A stretch of DNA of 64,000 bases from Arthrobotrys musiformis. Lineage: Eukaryota; Ascomycota; Orbiliomycetes; Orbiliales; Orbiliaceae. A program made the translations under genes and the position numbers. The first letter of the stretch is position 1, and every line of letters begins with the position of its first letter. Under the pieces are notes generated by a model. It was not told where the DNA came from and did not search any database. It worked only from the letters and a program-made list of their open reading frames with translations. The stretch is taken from NCBI GenBank assembly GCA_036971715.1, contig JAVHJL010000004.1, positions 744,001 through 808,000 on the forward strand, in the 5' to 3' direction. Below are positions 50,155 to 61,892 of the stretch, piece after piece.

Positions 50155-51075
50155 ATGGTACGAGTATTTCCGCCTCTCTCTAAGGCGGGTTTAGCAAGGA
50201 CCGGAGGACTGGCCGACTTGCTGGGGAAGTTGTATCGGCAGCCTTCTCAAACATGTCTGTATCGACATCTTCAACCGGGACCTCAACAGGCCTCCCGGTT
50301 CTTCACCACTCTTCCGCCACGGTTCCAGAGACCGAAAGCGTATCCGGATTATAGCAAAGTCTATGGAAAGCGTAATACATCCATTCTGGTAAGATATTGT
50401 CTTGGAATCGTTCTTCGTTCTTGAAATTGGCTTACTAACAAAGTGGTTTAGTATTACTCGATATCTGTTATAATCGGGGTCACCGGGTTCTCATATGCCG
50501 CTGTCCCATTCTACCGTGCTATCTGCCAAAGGACTGGATACGGTGGTACCCCAATTACCGACCAAACCCGCTTCACCGCGGATAAACTTGTGCCCGTGGA
50601 TCCTCTCCTCCACCGTCGCCTTCGGATCACCTTCAATGGCTCAGTATCGGATGCATTACAATGGAAATTCACCCCCCAACAAAGAGAAGTCCGAGTCCTT
50701 CCCGGTGAAACAGCTCTAGCCTTCTATACGGCTACGAATAAGAGTGACGAAGATATCGTGGGTGTTGCAACGTACAGTGTCACACCGGCACAGGTGGCCC
50801 CGTATTTCAGCAAGATCCAGTGTTTCTGCTTCGAAGAACAGAAGTTGCTGAAGGGCGAGACGGTGGATATGCCTGTGTTCTTTTTTATAGATCCTGAGTT
50901 TGTGAAGGATCCCCAGATGAAGGGCATAGATACTATTACCCTAAGTTATACATTCTTCAGTAAGATTCCTCCCAAAGTATTCCGATTTGTGAAACTAGTT
51001 GCTAACGATCTTGGTGCAGAGGCGAGATATGATGACCATGGCAATTTAAAGATCACACCCACGGTGCAAAGGTAG
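50155..51075 (+). CDS. cox11: Cytochrome c oxidase assembly protein Cox11
   Basis: Copper chaperone of the mitochondrial inner membrane that builds the CuB site of Cox1. Exons 50155-50388 and 50452-51075, phase 0; product 285 aa. Residues 1 to about 60 are Arg-rich without acidic residues, a matrix-targeting peptide. One transmembrane helix (SVIIGVTGFSYAAVPFYRAI) lies at about 82-101. The intermembrane-space domain contains the copper-binding CFCFEEQ at about 202-208 within FSKIQCFCFEEQKLLKGE and the typical MPVFFFIDPEF and TLSYTFF stretches. Length and motifs are complete. Confidence 0.97.
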
Positions 51076-51413
51076 ACAGCCTTCTTGAAGGCTGAAATCG
51101 TAGCAGGGATTTTTGTACATATATAGAAAGGGAAATGCCAATTGCAATAATGCCACGGCAGGGCCCTTGATCCTCTCTTCCACAAATATTATTCACAATT
51201 TTGCCCTTTATGTAAAATTAATCGCCGCTACCCATTTAAACGGGAAATTTAATGTTCACGCTATGGAATTCAAGAGCCTAGGATTTGCCTAGGTATTTTA
51301 GAAGGTCGACTTTACAGATTTGTGATTAGAGGGCATGCTCCATTTTAGAGGGGCTCAATAGCCTCTAGGCCGTGATGCAACAACGCTAAAACATGTATTA
51401 CAAGTAACGCGGA
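51076..51413. other. Spacer between convergent cox11 and gene A
   Basis: AT-rich 3' flanks, about 340 bp. It marks the boundary between conserved housekeeping genes and the accessory locus to the right. Confidence 0.5.
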
Positions 51414-54400
51414 CTAGAAGTCTATATCCTCATCACGGTACCCTCTCGACTAAAGCACCAAAATCGTATTAGTATACCCCGGATCTAGAAAGGGAAACGA
51501 GCAAGTTTACTGACCAATGTTTCGGCGTCCCGAGTGCGTTCTTCTTTTTCCAGTGTCAAGTAGACCAAGGAGCCCTTCTGGATTGGAATCTCCTCCTCTT
51601 GGACTTCTTTCTGCATAGAATCTACTCCGTCTTTGATAGCGGCCTTGGTTGTCTCGGATAGTGGGGGTAACGGCAGAAGCAAGACCTTTTCAATATCCTT
51701 GATTTGGTCTGCAACTCCGGCTAATATGTCCTCTGCTTTCTGGATTGTTGAAGAATGGTTAGCTCCAATAAAAATTTTGATATATCACAAACTTCAGGTA
51801 TAAAATTCCTAAAGCAAGTCCGGCGTACCTTCTTGACAATGTTCCTAATACCAGCTTTTGCCTCCTTTGTATAGATACTTAGCTGCGTCTTTTTCTCCGA
51901 AATCTGGGAATCGTCCTTGCCCCCTTGCAGTTTGTCCACTAGGTTAAGCCCTTTTGTAATATAATCTTTGTCGATTTGCAGATACATGTCGCTAATATCC
52001 GCAAACAGGGAAAAGTTGGCAGCTATGACAAGTGTGTATTGGTGAATCAACTAAATTAATTGGTTAGTATTTTGTCAATTGGGTCATCAAACTTTGCAAG
52101 ATGTCCAGGGTTGATCGTTTATTCTGAATTCATATGGGAAGGGGAAAAGGAAAAACCATACCTCGAGTAATGTCTGGGAGATAATTTTGCCATTGACTTT
52201 AGACCGAAAAGCGATTTGCATATGTTTCTCGTATGGAATCACCGCCGTGTTCACGGCAGACCTAACGATACTGGCTACTGTCGTGAAGAATTTTGCCAGT
52301 TGTGTGATCTTATCTTTCAGCTGGATTAGATATGCAATGCAATTTCTAATCACGTCCCGGACGACTTCCTATATTCCCAAAGAGGCGAGATGCCCATTTT
52401 AGTTTCTGCGTTTGTACCTTAGAGTAGCAAGGGTATGGGTCGGTAATCGTTATCGTGAGGTATAGAGAACTTACCAGCGTTAGCTTTTTCTCGGTGAGCT
52501 TAGCCATTTCAGCTTCAATCTTCCCAAGCTTTCCTTCAAGTTCGACCACATCATCGACAGACTTCTTGTAAATATCTTGTGTGGCAATCAGCCCTTTTTG
52601 ACTGATCTCTGTTTGCGCCTGTGCGGCTTCCAAAGTAGCTCTGTTGATATCAGTCTTTGCTTTGACCTTGGCTTTCGCGGCACGGTCTTGAAAGATAACA
52701 GGCGGATTACCGGGGGAGAACCCCGGACGGGAACTGGAGCTAGCACTGAGCTTCCTAACGCTCTTCAGGTCGTCGCTGACTGCTTTGACCCAACCTTTCA
52801 CGATATCTGAGTTCTTGCCTGGCTTTTTCCATTCCTTGGAACCAAGTCCCTTCCGACCCTCTTTAAAGACCTCATCAATGACCTGTAGATAATGCAACAT
52901 AAGATGTTAGAGTCCCTTCTACTTCGATAGAAGATATAGTTTAAAATTTAAGATGTGCTGCTCACCGTTAAGGAGTTAGAAAGTGCTTTAACAAGCACTT
53001 TTCCAGCTCGTGTTTTGCTGTCTTTGGACTCCGTTAAACCTTCCTTAGCTGCTTTCAAGAGAATTTGTATGACTTTTAGGTTCGCATCTTTTTCTTCTTC
53101 TTCGCCAGCGTCGGGTTCATCCTTCGACCCGTCTTTGTCTTTCGATTGGATTTTGATCGTATCATTCTTTTTCGTAGGCTTTTTACCACTACCCTCTGTT
53201 GGCTTCTTGCCACTAGTTCCTTCAGGCTTTTTACTTGTATCATCCTTTCCCTCTTTTTCTTTGTCGGAGCGTGGCGGTTTTGCCCCTCCTTCTTCGCCGT
53301 CACCTTCGCCATCGCCCCCATCGCCGTCGCCCCCATCGCCGTCTGGGCCAGCTGGGGTTTCATCTTCTTTCCCACCAATACCTCCTCGAAGAACTCGCTC
53401 CCAGTCGACCCCGTCCTGCTTTGAGCCTGTCAAGATCTCTTTCAGACTAACCATGGAGCTTTCAATGCCTTTACACTGTGATAATGCAGGATCATTCAAA
53501 ATTTTATTTTCACGATCGCTATAAGGGATTTCAGGGATGAGATCAAGGTCTTCATCTCCACTGTCATCGTCTTCTGAGCCCCTCTTCTTGCCGCTCCTGC
53601 GGCCTGAAAGTGCAAGCGCTGACAAAGGGTTATTACGGGCTGCCACCGAAGTTGCACCTATCTGTATAACCTGTGATACAGTATCCATTGCCGTCATGGC
53701 AAGTTGCTGCTTGAGAAAAGTGCTAGAATCGGGGAACTTATCGAGGAGGTCCATGTACTGATTGAACTGTCGATCTAGTTGTTTTTCAAATCGGTCCCGT
53801 GTTGCCTTTGCGGCATCCCTCTGTTTCTCCGCTGCCTTTTTGAGGGCCTTGTTGGCTGCTTCCTCGCTTGCGTATGTCCGGAATTTGGCTTCATTACTGC
53901 CATCTGCTTCCTGGCACGCCTCGTGGAGCTCCATTACATAGTTGAGCCATGAGTTGAAATCAGCCTCCATCGTTTCGGCTGCCTTCTTGCATCTCTCAGC
54001 CGTGTCTAACAGAGTTTCGAGCTGGACTTTCACGAGCTCAATCTCAACATTGGGTTCGTACATCAATTTCCACAAGGTTTTAACCTATTCGTTGTAATAC
54101 AGAGCGGGGAGCGCTGTGTTAGCCATCGTCCTCGAAGTCATAGTGAGGAGACTAATTGAAGGTAGGAAGCTGGAAAGTTTGTAGAAGAAGCAATGCATGC
54201 GATGCATGAAGGACTCACAGTCTCTTTCATATCGTTGGACTCGAGCTTGATTGCTCCCATGTTATCGTGCCCGGATTTGAAAGCGATCCTTCCACGGTTC
54301 GTAATTTCGACTAAACTTGCCCCGAGGTATTTATACCTAATTTTATAACACTTATTAGCATCATGATCCTAAGTATTATGTAGTACGTTCACGCAACCCT

Positions 54401-54776
54401 CGGATTATAACATCATTGCCTATATATTTCATTGTTTGTAGAGTTCATATAGTGATTCTTACCCCTTTAAATACGTAAACCCATTCTTTGGTGGCGTCAG
54501 CTCAGTCACTCGAGCCCATTTCGTCGAAGCAACAACGTTACAGGCACCGAGAAGTTCCAAACAGGTAGGCGCAGCAATGAGCGTCAAGTCCCATGAAGTC
54601 TTGAAGAATATGTTGCACTTGATGTTTGTGACGAACTGCTTTGGCGTCGTAGTTTTGCTGGCGGCGGTAAAGATCTTTTGGGCGTGCTCTACGAGGACGG
54701 AAATCTCCTCGGACTCGTCTGAGCCTGATTCGGTGGAGAATATAGTGACTGATTGCGAACTCGGATCGGTGGACAT
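51414..54776 (-). CDS. Gene A: large helical coiled-coil protein, paralogue of gene C
   Basis: Unknown function. Eight exons: 54463-54776, 54219-54336, 52966-54084, 52475-52882, 52162-52368, 51829-52050, 51515-51739 and 51414-51449. The first junction is phase 2, the rest phase 0; product 882 aa. No signal peptide. Order: amphipathic/hydrophobic N-region (LIAAPTCLELLGACNVVAST, about 68-87), long coiled-coil (WLNYVMELHEACQE onward), Ala/Val-rich weakly hydrophobic segment (SQVIQIGATSVAA), a Gly/Asp then Lys-rich low-complexity linker, a second coiled-coil, and a C-terminal helical part (KDKITQLAKFFTTVASIV; YTLVIAANFSLF). The last intron is set by GTCAGT and a perfect tactaatac branch, giving a 36-nt last exon. 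The long-helix-plus-hydrophobic pattern recalls ClyA-superfamily alpha pore-formers; that is inference only. Confidence 0.75.
53080..53380 (-). repeat. Low-complexity GDG/Lys-rich linker in gene A
   Basis: Degenerate GGCGAC/GATGGG-type repeats encode a GDGGDGDGGDGEGDGEEGG run, followed by SGKKPTEGSGKKPTKK-type repeats and an acidic DEPDAGEEEE end. The paralogue C lacks this block, which accounts for most of the length difference. Confidence 0.8.
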
Positions 54777-56215
54777 GGTTGTGTTACGAAATTAATCAAA
54801 AAAATTGTAAACGTTGTAAGCTAAATTTGAAAGACAGTGTAATATCTTGTGAGTGTGATATAGATAAAGTCTTTGTAAGGGTGGGTAGCTAGCAGTTAAG
54901 TTGCGAAGTAATAGTTTATAAATTTGGGGGTCGATCGGAACCGATCGAATATATATTCAGGTAATTGTCTAGATCTATAGAGTGTATTGAGGCCATCACG
55001 GCTATCCAATATTGATGGACCAGCATTAAGTGTCTGCCGCAGAAAGCGGGACCGTTTGATAACGTAACAATATCCTGATAATGATGTATTCTAGCGAGCA
55101 GAATCACATTGGGCAAATTAGCGTTGAGCCCTGTAGCCTCGAAGCGAATATTCGAATATAAGTTTGTAGCTGAAAATTAGACTTTTATGCAGGTGCATTT
55201 GCATATGCTGAACTTAGTCATTAGTTTTGCAGCCAAGGAAAGGCCTAAGAGGGGTCTGTGTAGCTACGACTGGGATCAATAATTTCCGACTGCGATGAAT
55301 AGCTGTGATTAAGCCGGGCTATCCGTTCTCACACACGGGCCGGTCGGGGTCGGGGTTCGGATTCGGCGCTACCCCGCAGCGCGCATTGATTAGTTCATTC
55401 CTCAGCGCGCAGATACTGACAATGCAGCTACCCCACAGCGCACGGGTGGGTATTCTGTGGTGCTTAGGTTTTCTATAGTATGTACATGAGCAGTCGGAAT
55501 TCAGCTCAGCTATTCCGCAATGCGCTGCTAGTCAGAATTCTCGATACTTCTACAAATTAAGGATGCGAACGCGCGTCCAAACTCTAATTCCCTTATCGTG
55601 ATCATAAGTTGTGGAAAACAGGTCCACTATCTGCTTGGAACTAGTCTATTATCACCAAGCCATTCCGAAAGTGTTTGGTTGGTTTAAGCAGGTTTTACGT
55701 GTTGGAAATTGGCAAATGGGCTGAATGCTGAAGCGCTGTGGAGTTCTGCGGCATGCAGCCGGATGTAGATGGTGCCCCGAGCTGCGTATACTCTATAGGA
55801 TTCGAGGCTAATACTCAAGTGCGATGAAAGTCGAGAAGATGCATGTATCCGCTTTTTGATCCAGCCCTGCGAATATATCGAATAGCGCTTCGAATCAAAT
55901 TGTTCCCTGTGGATGTTGTTACCTTCCCTCCCCTGCTCATGCATTGCAATTCGGATTCCAGCTGGTCTCGCGATTGCGACTAAACGTAGGCTCAAAATGC
56001 AACATCAACAAAAAAGCTCATGTGCAGTTATAGTTGGCTGGATGGCGGGACTATGGATGCATACACAGTTTCAGCTATATAAACGCGGTTAGTCAAGCCT
56101 TAACCTGCTTTAATCTTGACAAAGTACTTGCAATTGACAATCGGATTTCCCTACTGAATCACAGCATACTATTTCTCATTATCAAACTTTTTGTTATAAT
56201 AGCGATTTTTACAAA
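54777..56215. promoter_or_regulatory. Divergent spacer between genes A and B with degenerate repeats
   Basis: The starts of A (minus) and B (plus) face away from each other across 1439 bp. No gene is supported. Three degenerate copies of a 17-nt GC-rich motif lie at 55368-55525 (separate entry). The rest is AT-rich. Confidence 0.5.
55368..55525. repeat. Three degenerate 17-nt GC-rich repeats
   Basis: gctaccccgcagcgcgc (55368-55384), gctaccccacagcgcac (55427-55443) and gctattccgcaatgcgc (55509-55525) share the pattern GCTAYYCCRCARYGCRC, spaced 59 and 82 bp apart. A partial copy (cagcgcgcag) lies near 55403. They sit midway between the divergent A and B starts, a plausible position for regulator sites or for a remnant. 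Confidence 0.6.
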
Positions 56216-57531
56216 ATGGGTCTAGACGAGATCAGTGCTGATATCGCGAAGTATCAATCCTCTTTGGACAGCATTCGCACCAAATCGGCATCCCGTCGTG
56301 AAAACTTGCAGAAAGCACGTAAAAGCCCTTCGGAATTACTCCACGGCGCCCTCGATAGCCTTTTGCCTCTGGCAAAATATACGCTTTCGGGAACAGAGCC
56401 CAGCGGCGATGAGGACGATGACACTCAGAAAGTCAAGGATATGATAAAGCCGGTTATCGATAATCTTGAGAGTGCGAAAAAGGATTACGATAAAATACGT
56501 TCTATCACGAATGATGCCCTGAAAGATGTAAGAAAAAACGAAAGTCCCCGTATTCATGTCAGGTACAATAATATGCTCGCGGAAAGAATTACATGCTAAT
56601 ATACGGCTTTGTGCGATCTGTACGTAGGCTACAGAGGAAATAGGAACCCTTCATGATCTAGCTCAGGCGACCTCGAATTCTAAGTCGGGCGTAAACACTG
56701 AAAGGGGGATCGCAGAACGGAATTTGAACAATGCCAGGACTGAAAAGGAGACCAGAGTCACTCAAAGGGACGAACATGAGAAAAAATATAAAGAGCACAT
56801 GGATCGATATAAGAGGCTTACTGAAAGGGTACGTTTCAATATAATTCTACCCCGAACATATTCCCAGTACATATTCACAGTCGAGTCTCTTGGATTCGAC
56901 GCTAGGTCGAGATATACATAAATAATTAGAGCAATATTGATTGGAAATTGCTAACACACGGCGGCGTTTGGATATATAGGGAGACAGTTTCCTCAGTAAG
57001 CTTGCCGAGGCGATATCTGCTGGGACGAGTAGGGGCATGGTTCCAGCAATGGTCAAGCATTACGCGAATGTCGAAAAGAAGGCCGCAGAAGAGGCAGAAC
57101 AGAATATCACCCGCCTAAATGGTGATATTCAGAGATACTTGGATCAAATTTCAAACGCCGACAGCATAATCGCAAGGGCGGATCAGCTTACAGGTAATCT
57201 TCAAGAGCTAGCTTCAAACGAGCAAAAGGCCGTGGCGGTATCCCAAGCGGAAGTCGAAGATTTGAACAAGATATCCGAGGGGCTCTCCGCTCTGCAAGCC
57301 AAATACTCTGATATATATGCCCAAGCAAAAATTGGCTTAGATGTCGACCTGAGAACTAGGTTTGCGGACACGATCCTCAAAATCATTCAAATCTGCCCCT
57401 TGGAGGACGGGCTGCGAAAGCAGAAGGAGGAACTTCTAAAGGTTTTTGATACATTGGAAAACTCTAGTCCGATCAAAGAGAGGGTTAAGAAACAACTCGA
57501 TGAAGCGAAGGGACAGTTGGGGCTTAGTTAA
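56216..57531 (+). CDS. Gene B: all-helical coiled-coil protein between A and C
   Basis: Unknown function. Exons 56216-56527, 56628-56828 and 56980-57531, both junctions phase 0; product 354 aa, cytosolic (no signal peptide). Heptad-like helices run through nearly the whole length: SRRENLQKARKSPSELL, an acidic GDEDDDTQKVKDMIKPVIDN, an Asn/Glu/Arg-rich middle (TEKETRVTQRDEHEKKYKEH), and a long C-terminal coiled-coil (AEEAEQNITRLNGDIQRYLD). A moderately hydrophobic stretch FADTILKIIQICPLE sits near 310-325. There is no clear sequence relation to A or C beyond helical character. Its position between the two paralogues suggests a partner subunit. Start ATG context is acaaaATGG. Confidence 0.75.
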
Positions 57532-58259
57532 GCGTCGACGGGTTCACATTATCCCGATGATACTGTCGTATACATACACAAGCTGAGTTGCGGGCCGTCA
57601 CGGCCTGTGAGAGGCTAGGTGTAAGACCAACTACAGCTGAAATTATCTTTGGGCGGGGTTATAACGCTATATATTTTGCTTGTATCGCACTGTACTCGTT
57701 TTGCTTTTTGCGTGATAACAAAGATGCTTTTTTGGTCTTTTTTCTTTTTCTACAATGTGAATCGCTTCTTCAGCTGAACCCTGCATAGGAAGCTAGTATA
57801 CTGCGCTAGTTCTTGTGCAATGCATATGCAAGTCGTAGTAAAGATAAAGTTAGCTAGCCGTGTACCCTGATCGCAGTTTCAGGGGTTAAACTTGTCTCGT
57901 AAACCAGAGCTGGCCGAAGTGCCCAGATTGCTTCTTTGACAAAACAGCACATGCACACATGGCTTTAAATTTTTATAGTGATGTAGCATAGTTATTAACT
58001 ATATAAATAGCCGTATCCGAGTCTCGTGGGCTAGCAAATCTTTTTTTCCTATACTATGAGAGTCCCCATAGGTAGCTAGAAGGGTAATAACTTTGGCTGA
58101 GATTCACCTCATTAATTTTATTCTTTTTCGTCCCACCATTATCGTTTCTATTACATCTCTCGTTCTCATTCCACGCCTGCAAATTTAAAGATACATAATA
58201 GTAGCGTGTTCTAAATAGTGTCTACTAAAATTAAGTTAACTTGGACTACAAACCGAACA
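57532..58259. promoter_or_regulatory. Spacer and promoter region of gene C
   Basis: This holds the 3' flank of B and the C promoter. It carries the first copy of a 27-bp direct repeat (57892-57918). No gene supported. Confidence 0.45.
57892..57918 (+). repeat. 27-bp direct repeat, copy 1 (upstream of gene C)
   Basis: Begins ttgtctcgtaaac and ends gctggccgaa. It is identical to 61893-61919, so the two copies bracket gene C in direct orientation. A diverged copy (about 20 of 26 bases) lies inside the NLR-type coding region near 63318-63343. Confidence 0.8.
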
Positions 58260-61200
58260 ATGGGAGATCCCAGCACCAGCAATGCCACTTCTTTAAGTGA
58301 CGACAACCACCCGGGAGCAGGAGCGGCGGATAGCCTTGTAAAAACGGTATTCAGTCCAGTCTCACTGGAAGCTTTTGTAGAGAATTCAAAAGCTTCGCTG
58401 TTTTTCCGTTATACCTGGGGCCCGTCGCTCATCACCATCCCCGTATGTCTTGAAATGTTGGGGGCTTGCCACGCCGTGGCGTCGACTGAATTCGCACGAA
58501 AAACAAAGGTCCAAAGGCCGGAAAATCGTTTCCAGTATCTTAGCAAGTGAGTAATACATTTAACAGAGCGGATATGGATATGTCCGGGTGCCATCAGGCA
58601 TAACCCATGCGCATGCTAGATAGATGTTGACTTCTGTTTTTATTTCCGCAAGTAATCATATATATCTTACAACCCAGCTAGTCCATGTAAGAAACGAAGC
58701 TCTTCTAGCATTTGAAGATGCCCGTTTAAGAATGGGCATTATTAAGGTCGCATCGGAGGTCGCAGATGACATGGTAAGTCCGAAATCTTTAACTGAATCG
58801 CAATGATACACTCACCCAGCCTATTTCTAAATTTCGAGATTTGAATTCCGGATGCTCAACCAAACCTGCGCGCGTGATTAGGTTAAAGAACTTGCGGTAA
58901 TCTTCGAAAACAAAACCCTTTCAGCCCAGCACGGGAACCTGTTGAGGAAAAAACTCGGCGTGCTTCAACGACAAGCCGACAACTGCAAATCGAATGCTAT
59001 GGAAATGCATAAGAAGTTCACGCATTGGCTCAACTTTGTGATGGAACTGCACGAAGCCTGTCAAGAAACTAGCGGCCACAGCGAAGCTTCTTTTCGAACA
59101 TTCGAAAGCCGCCAGAAGGCTGATGAATTGTTAGAAGAGCATCAAAAGCAGCAGGTGGCGGATGCGAAAGCTGCGAGAGAAAAGTTCGAGGGGCAACTTA
59201 AGACGCAACAAGAGCAATATGAGAAATTTATGAAGAAATTCCCCAAAGGGGGTGACTTGATCATGTATGAATGGATACAAGCTGGTGGATTCGTTATCAG
59301 AATGGGAGCAACTGCGGCTGCGATCTACAAGAGCCCAACCACGGCCCCAGAGTTGCTACCCAAACTTGGTAAAGAGTTTCTCGATATTTTGAGCCAGGGA
59401 TCCGGATCTTCAAAAGGTACAGACGGGAAAATTCAAGCGCCAACAGAAGGCTCTACATTAGACGACCTGCTATTGGCCAATTGTGATGGCATCAAAAGCG
59501 CAATAGAGAGTTTGGAGAATATACTCAAGTCGGGGCCTCAGACGGATGGTGTCAATTGGGATCTTGTCAATGTTTTTGGCGACGACCCAGAAACGCCAGG
59601 GGGACAAGGACACGGGCCAAGCTCCAGGGCGCCGGATGTAGAAGTTGTAAGCTTCTTACTAGAGTATTACAAGTCGCTATTTCCAGAACCAGCAAAGGAC
59701 AACGAAAACTTGAACATTAAGACCCTAGCTGAAGCGCTAGACGAAGCTATCAAGGTGAGTTGGATATGCTGGCAGCTGTGGATTTCGTTGTCGAAATTCT
59801 ACCTTCCACCAAAGGCGTGTGTAAAACCCCTTTGATTGCCCAAATTTACTGACCCACAGGCCAAAAGGTCGTAGGGGAGCTAGAAGAAGAAGCGAAGCTT
59901 GCAAGCTCCTCAAAAAAATGGGTTAAGCCGGCGAAGGACTCAAGTAAGGTCTTAGGGTGGGTTGGCGCAACTGAAAAAATCCTCACCAAAGTCAGAGGTC
60001 TATCTTCATCGTTGAAGAGCTGTCCTGGACTCCAAATTGGGGGACAGGCACCAACTGCTGGCGTGCAGCCGCCGAAGGAAAAGCGACCTACTTTAGGGTC
60101 TTCAAGTAAAGTTCTGCTCGACGCTGCCACTGCAGAGGCGGAAATCATTCGGAGAGGGCTCGAGACAACCCAATTATGCTACGAGAAGGCGACGGAACGG
60201 CAATTCAGCCTTCAGGCTCGATTGGACCGCTTACGACTTGATTTACAAAGAGTGAAGGATGAAATTAAAAACCTGGTACGGTGTTCATATCCCCTAGGCT
60301 CCACCACCAATCATCACTTGTCAATTTTGGTATTTTTCTAACAATATTGGCTTCTGTAGGACGGCGTAAGAGATATGATTAGGAAATGCATAGCATTTGC
60401 AATTGACCTTAAGGAAAAGGTGCTAGAACTCGTCAAGTTTTTTAGTGGTTTATCCGAATTGGTTGATTCCGCGGTCAATAAAGCCCTTACCCCATATTTA
60501 AAAACATATGAGCTAGCGGTAAGGGGTTCGGAAAGCTCTAAACACCTCTCGAAATCACATCTAGAGGTAAGTTTGATATGCTTACAGGATACTCACTCGG
60601 TGCACATATGCTTTCTTCTGTAGACATGCCCGCGAAACAACATGCGCCCAGAGAGTATTATATAGCTACCTCTAGCTAGTCTCAGATTGCACCTCTAGCT
60701 GGCGTAGATCGCTAACCAATATCTCTCTTCTCTTAGTTGCTGTTTCAGTACACGATAACCATAGCAGCCAACTTTTCTCTTTTCCAGGACACTAGCGCCA
60801 TGTACACTGAAATCCATGACACATATATACTTGAAGGTATGACGGTGGTCAACGGGATGGGTGCAGGTGGCGAGCTTGCGCCTGGAATAGATCAAAAGGT
60901 CCAGGAGTTGAAAAGGTATTCGGTGAAAGCCCAACAAGGTATTAGTGATGTTGTCCAAAAGGTACAAGCCCTTCCAGGTTATCATTATTCGTTGATAAAA
61001 AAAGATGCATTACTAAATTATTCTTCCTCACTTTTAAAAATCGGTTATTGTAGAAGTCGGTCGCCATAATATCATCGCTGGCATCGCATATCAAAGACGC
61101 AAAAGAAGCACAAGCACTACTACCTCCGTTGTCGGAAGAAGATGTAACTTCCATTAAAAGTGGTATCGACTCACTAAAAACCCAACTAAGCTTAGAAGTC

Positions 61201-61373
61201 GCGCAGCAAAACATCGTTTTAAACTATTTAGACCTATCAGAACAACAGCGAAAAGAAGAAGCGAAGTTGTTGGTAAGAGAATCTACAGCCAAAATATATA
61301 GCTCAAAATCTCAAATAGAAAATTAGCACTAACTATAGTACTAAAATGCACAAAGGCGGACCTCTCCTTCTAG
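58260..61373 (+). CDS. Gene C: large helical coiled-coil protein, paralogue of gene A
   Basis: Unknown function. Exons: 58260-58546, 58653-58773, 58882-59754, 59868-60275, 60360-60566, 60737-60961, 61054-61272 and 61356-61373; first junction phase 2, rest phase 0, exactly as in A. Exons 4 (408 nt) and 5 (207 nt) have the same length in both genes. Product 785 aa. Conserved with A: PVCLEMLGACHAVASTEFAR near 63-82, WLNFVMELHEACQE, ATAAAIYK after the first coiled-coil, DMIRKCIAFAIDLKEKV...LVKFFSGLSELV, and YTITIAANFSLF. The Gly/Asp/Lys linker of A is missing. The frame is open from a GTG at 58218, but the ATG at 58260 (aacaATGG) is the likely start. The 18-nt last exon ends DLSF; A ends DIDF. 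The acceptor before exon 4 (ccaaaag) is weak but fixed by phase. Confidence 0.75.
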
Positions 61374-61683
61374 GGCTCACGGCCTGTTAAGTTAACAAAC
61401 AATGTCGATGCTGTTGGTGCTTTTTTTTGGCACTTGGTCCTAACAGAACATTAAATCCATCTCTGTTCTAGGTGTAGCGTAGAAAGGGACATATAACGAT
61501 CAAGATTGACTATTGATGTACGAACGGCGCGTCTCTCCTTGGCCATTCTAGCACGGATTGCATGCAGTAGACGGCCGCTTTAGCTAGATGTCTTATAGCA
61601 CAATGGTTCTACATCTATACATGCTATGGTACCGCATAAAAATATATAGATATATACTTAAAGATCGCACACATGTTTGCATG

Positions 61684-61751
61684 TAGCACTATAGTGTTAA
61701 GCCGCGCTGTCTGGAGTAAGAAACAAGGGCGTCCTCACTAGCACTATAGCG
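61684..61751. repeat. Two copies of TAGCACTATAG(T/C)G
   Basis: Copies at 61684-61696 and 61739-61751 are each followed within about 10-20 bp by a CCGCGCTG sequence, so the similarity extends in degenerate form beyond the 13-mer. Confidence 0.6.
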
Positions 61752-61892
61752 CTACAGCTACCGCGCTGGCGCTAACCTCGAGGCAGTACAGGCCGATTAT
61801 TAACTTTCGTGTTGCCCGTGTTGCTATACCCGACTCGTCAAATTGTTGGAATTTATGTGTTGTGGGCCTCGAGACTATGGTTTATCCTGACA

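Noticed and set aside
52955..53524. 189-codon plus-strand Ser/Pro/Phe-rich frame
   Set aside because: Antisense shadow of the low-complexity linker of gene A.
58218..58259. Upstream extension of gene C from a GTG codon
   Set aside because: Nuclear fungal genes start at ATG; the ATG at 58260 has better context.
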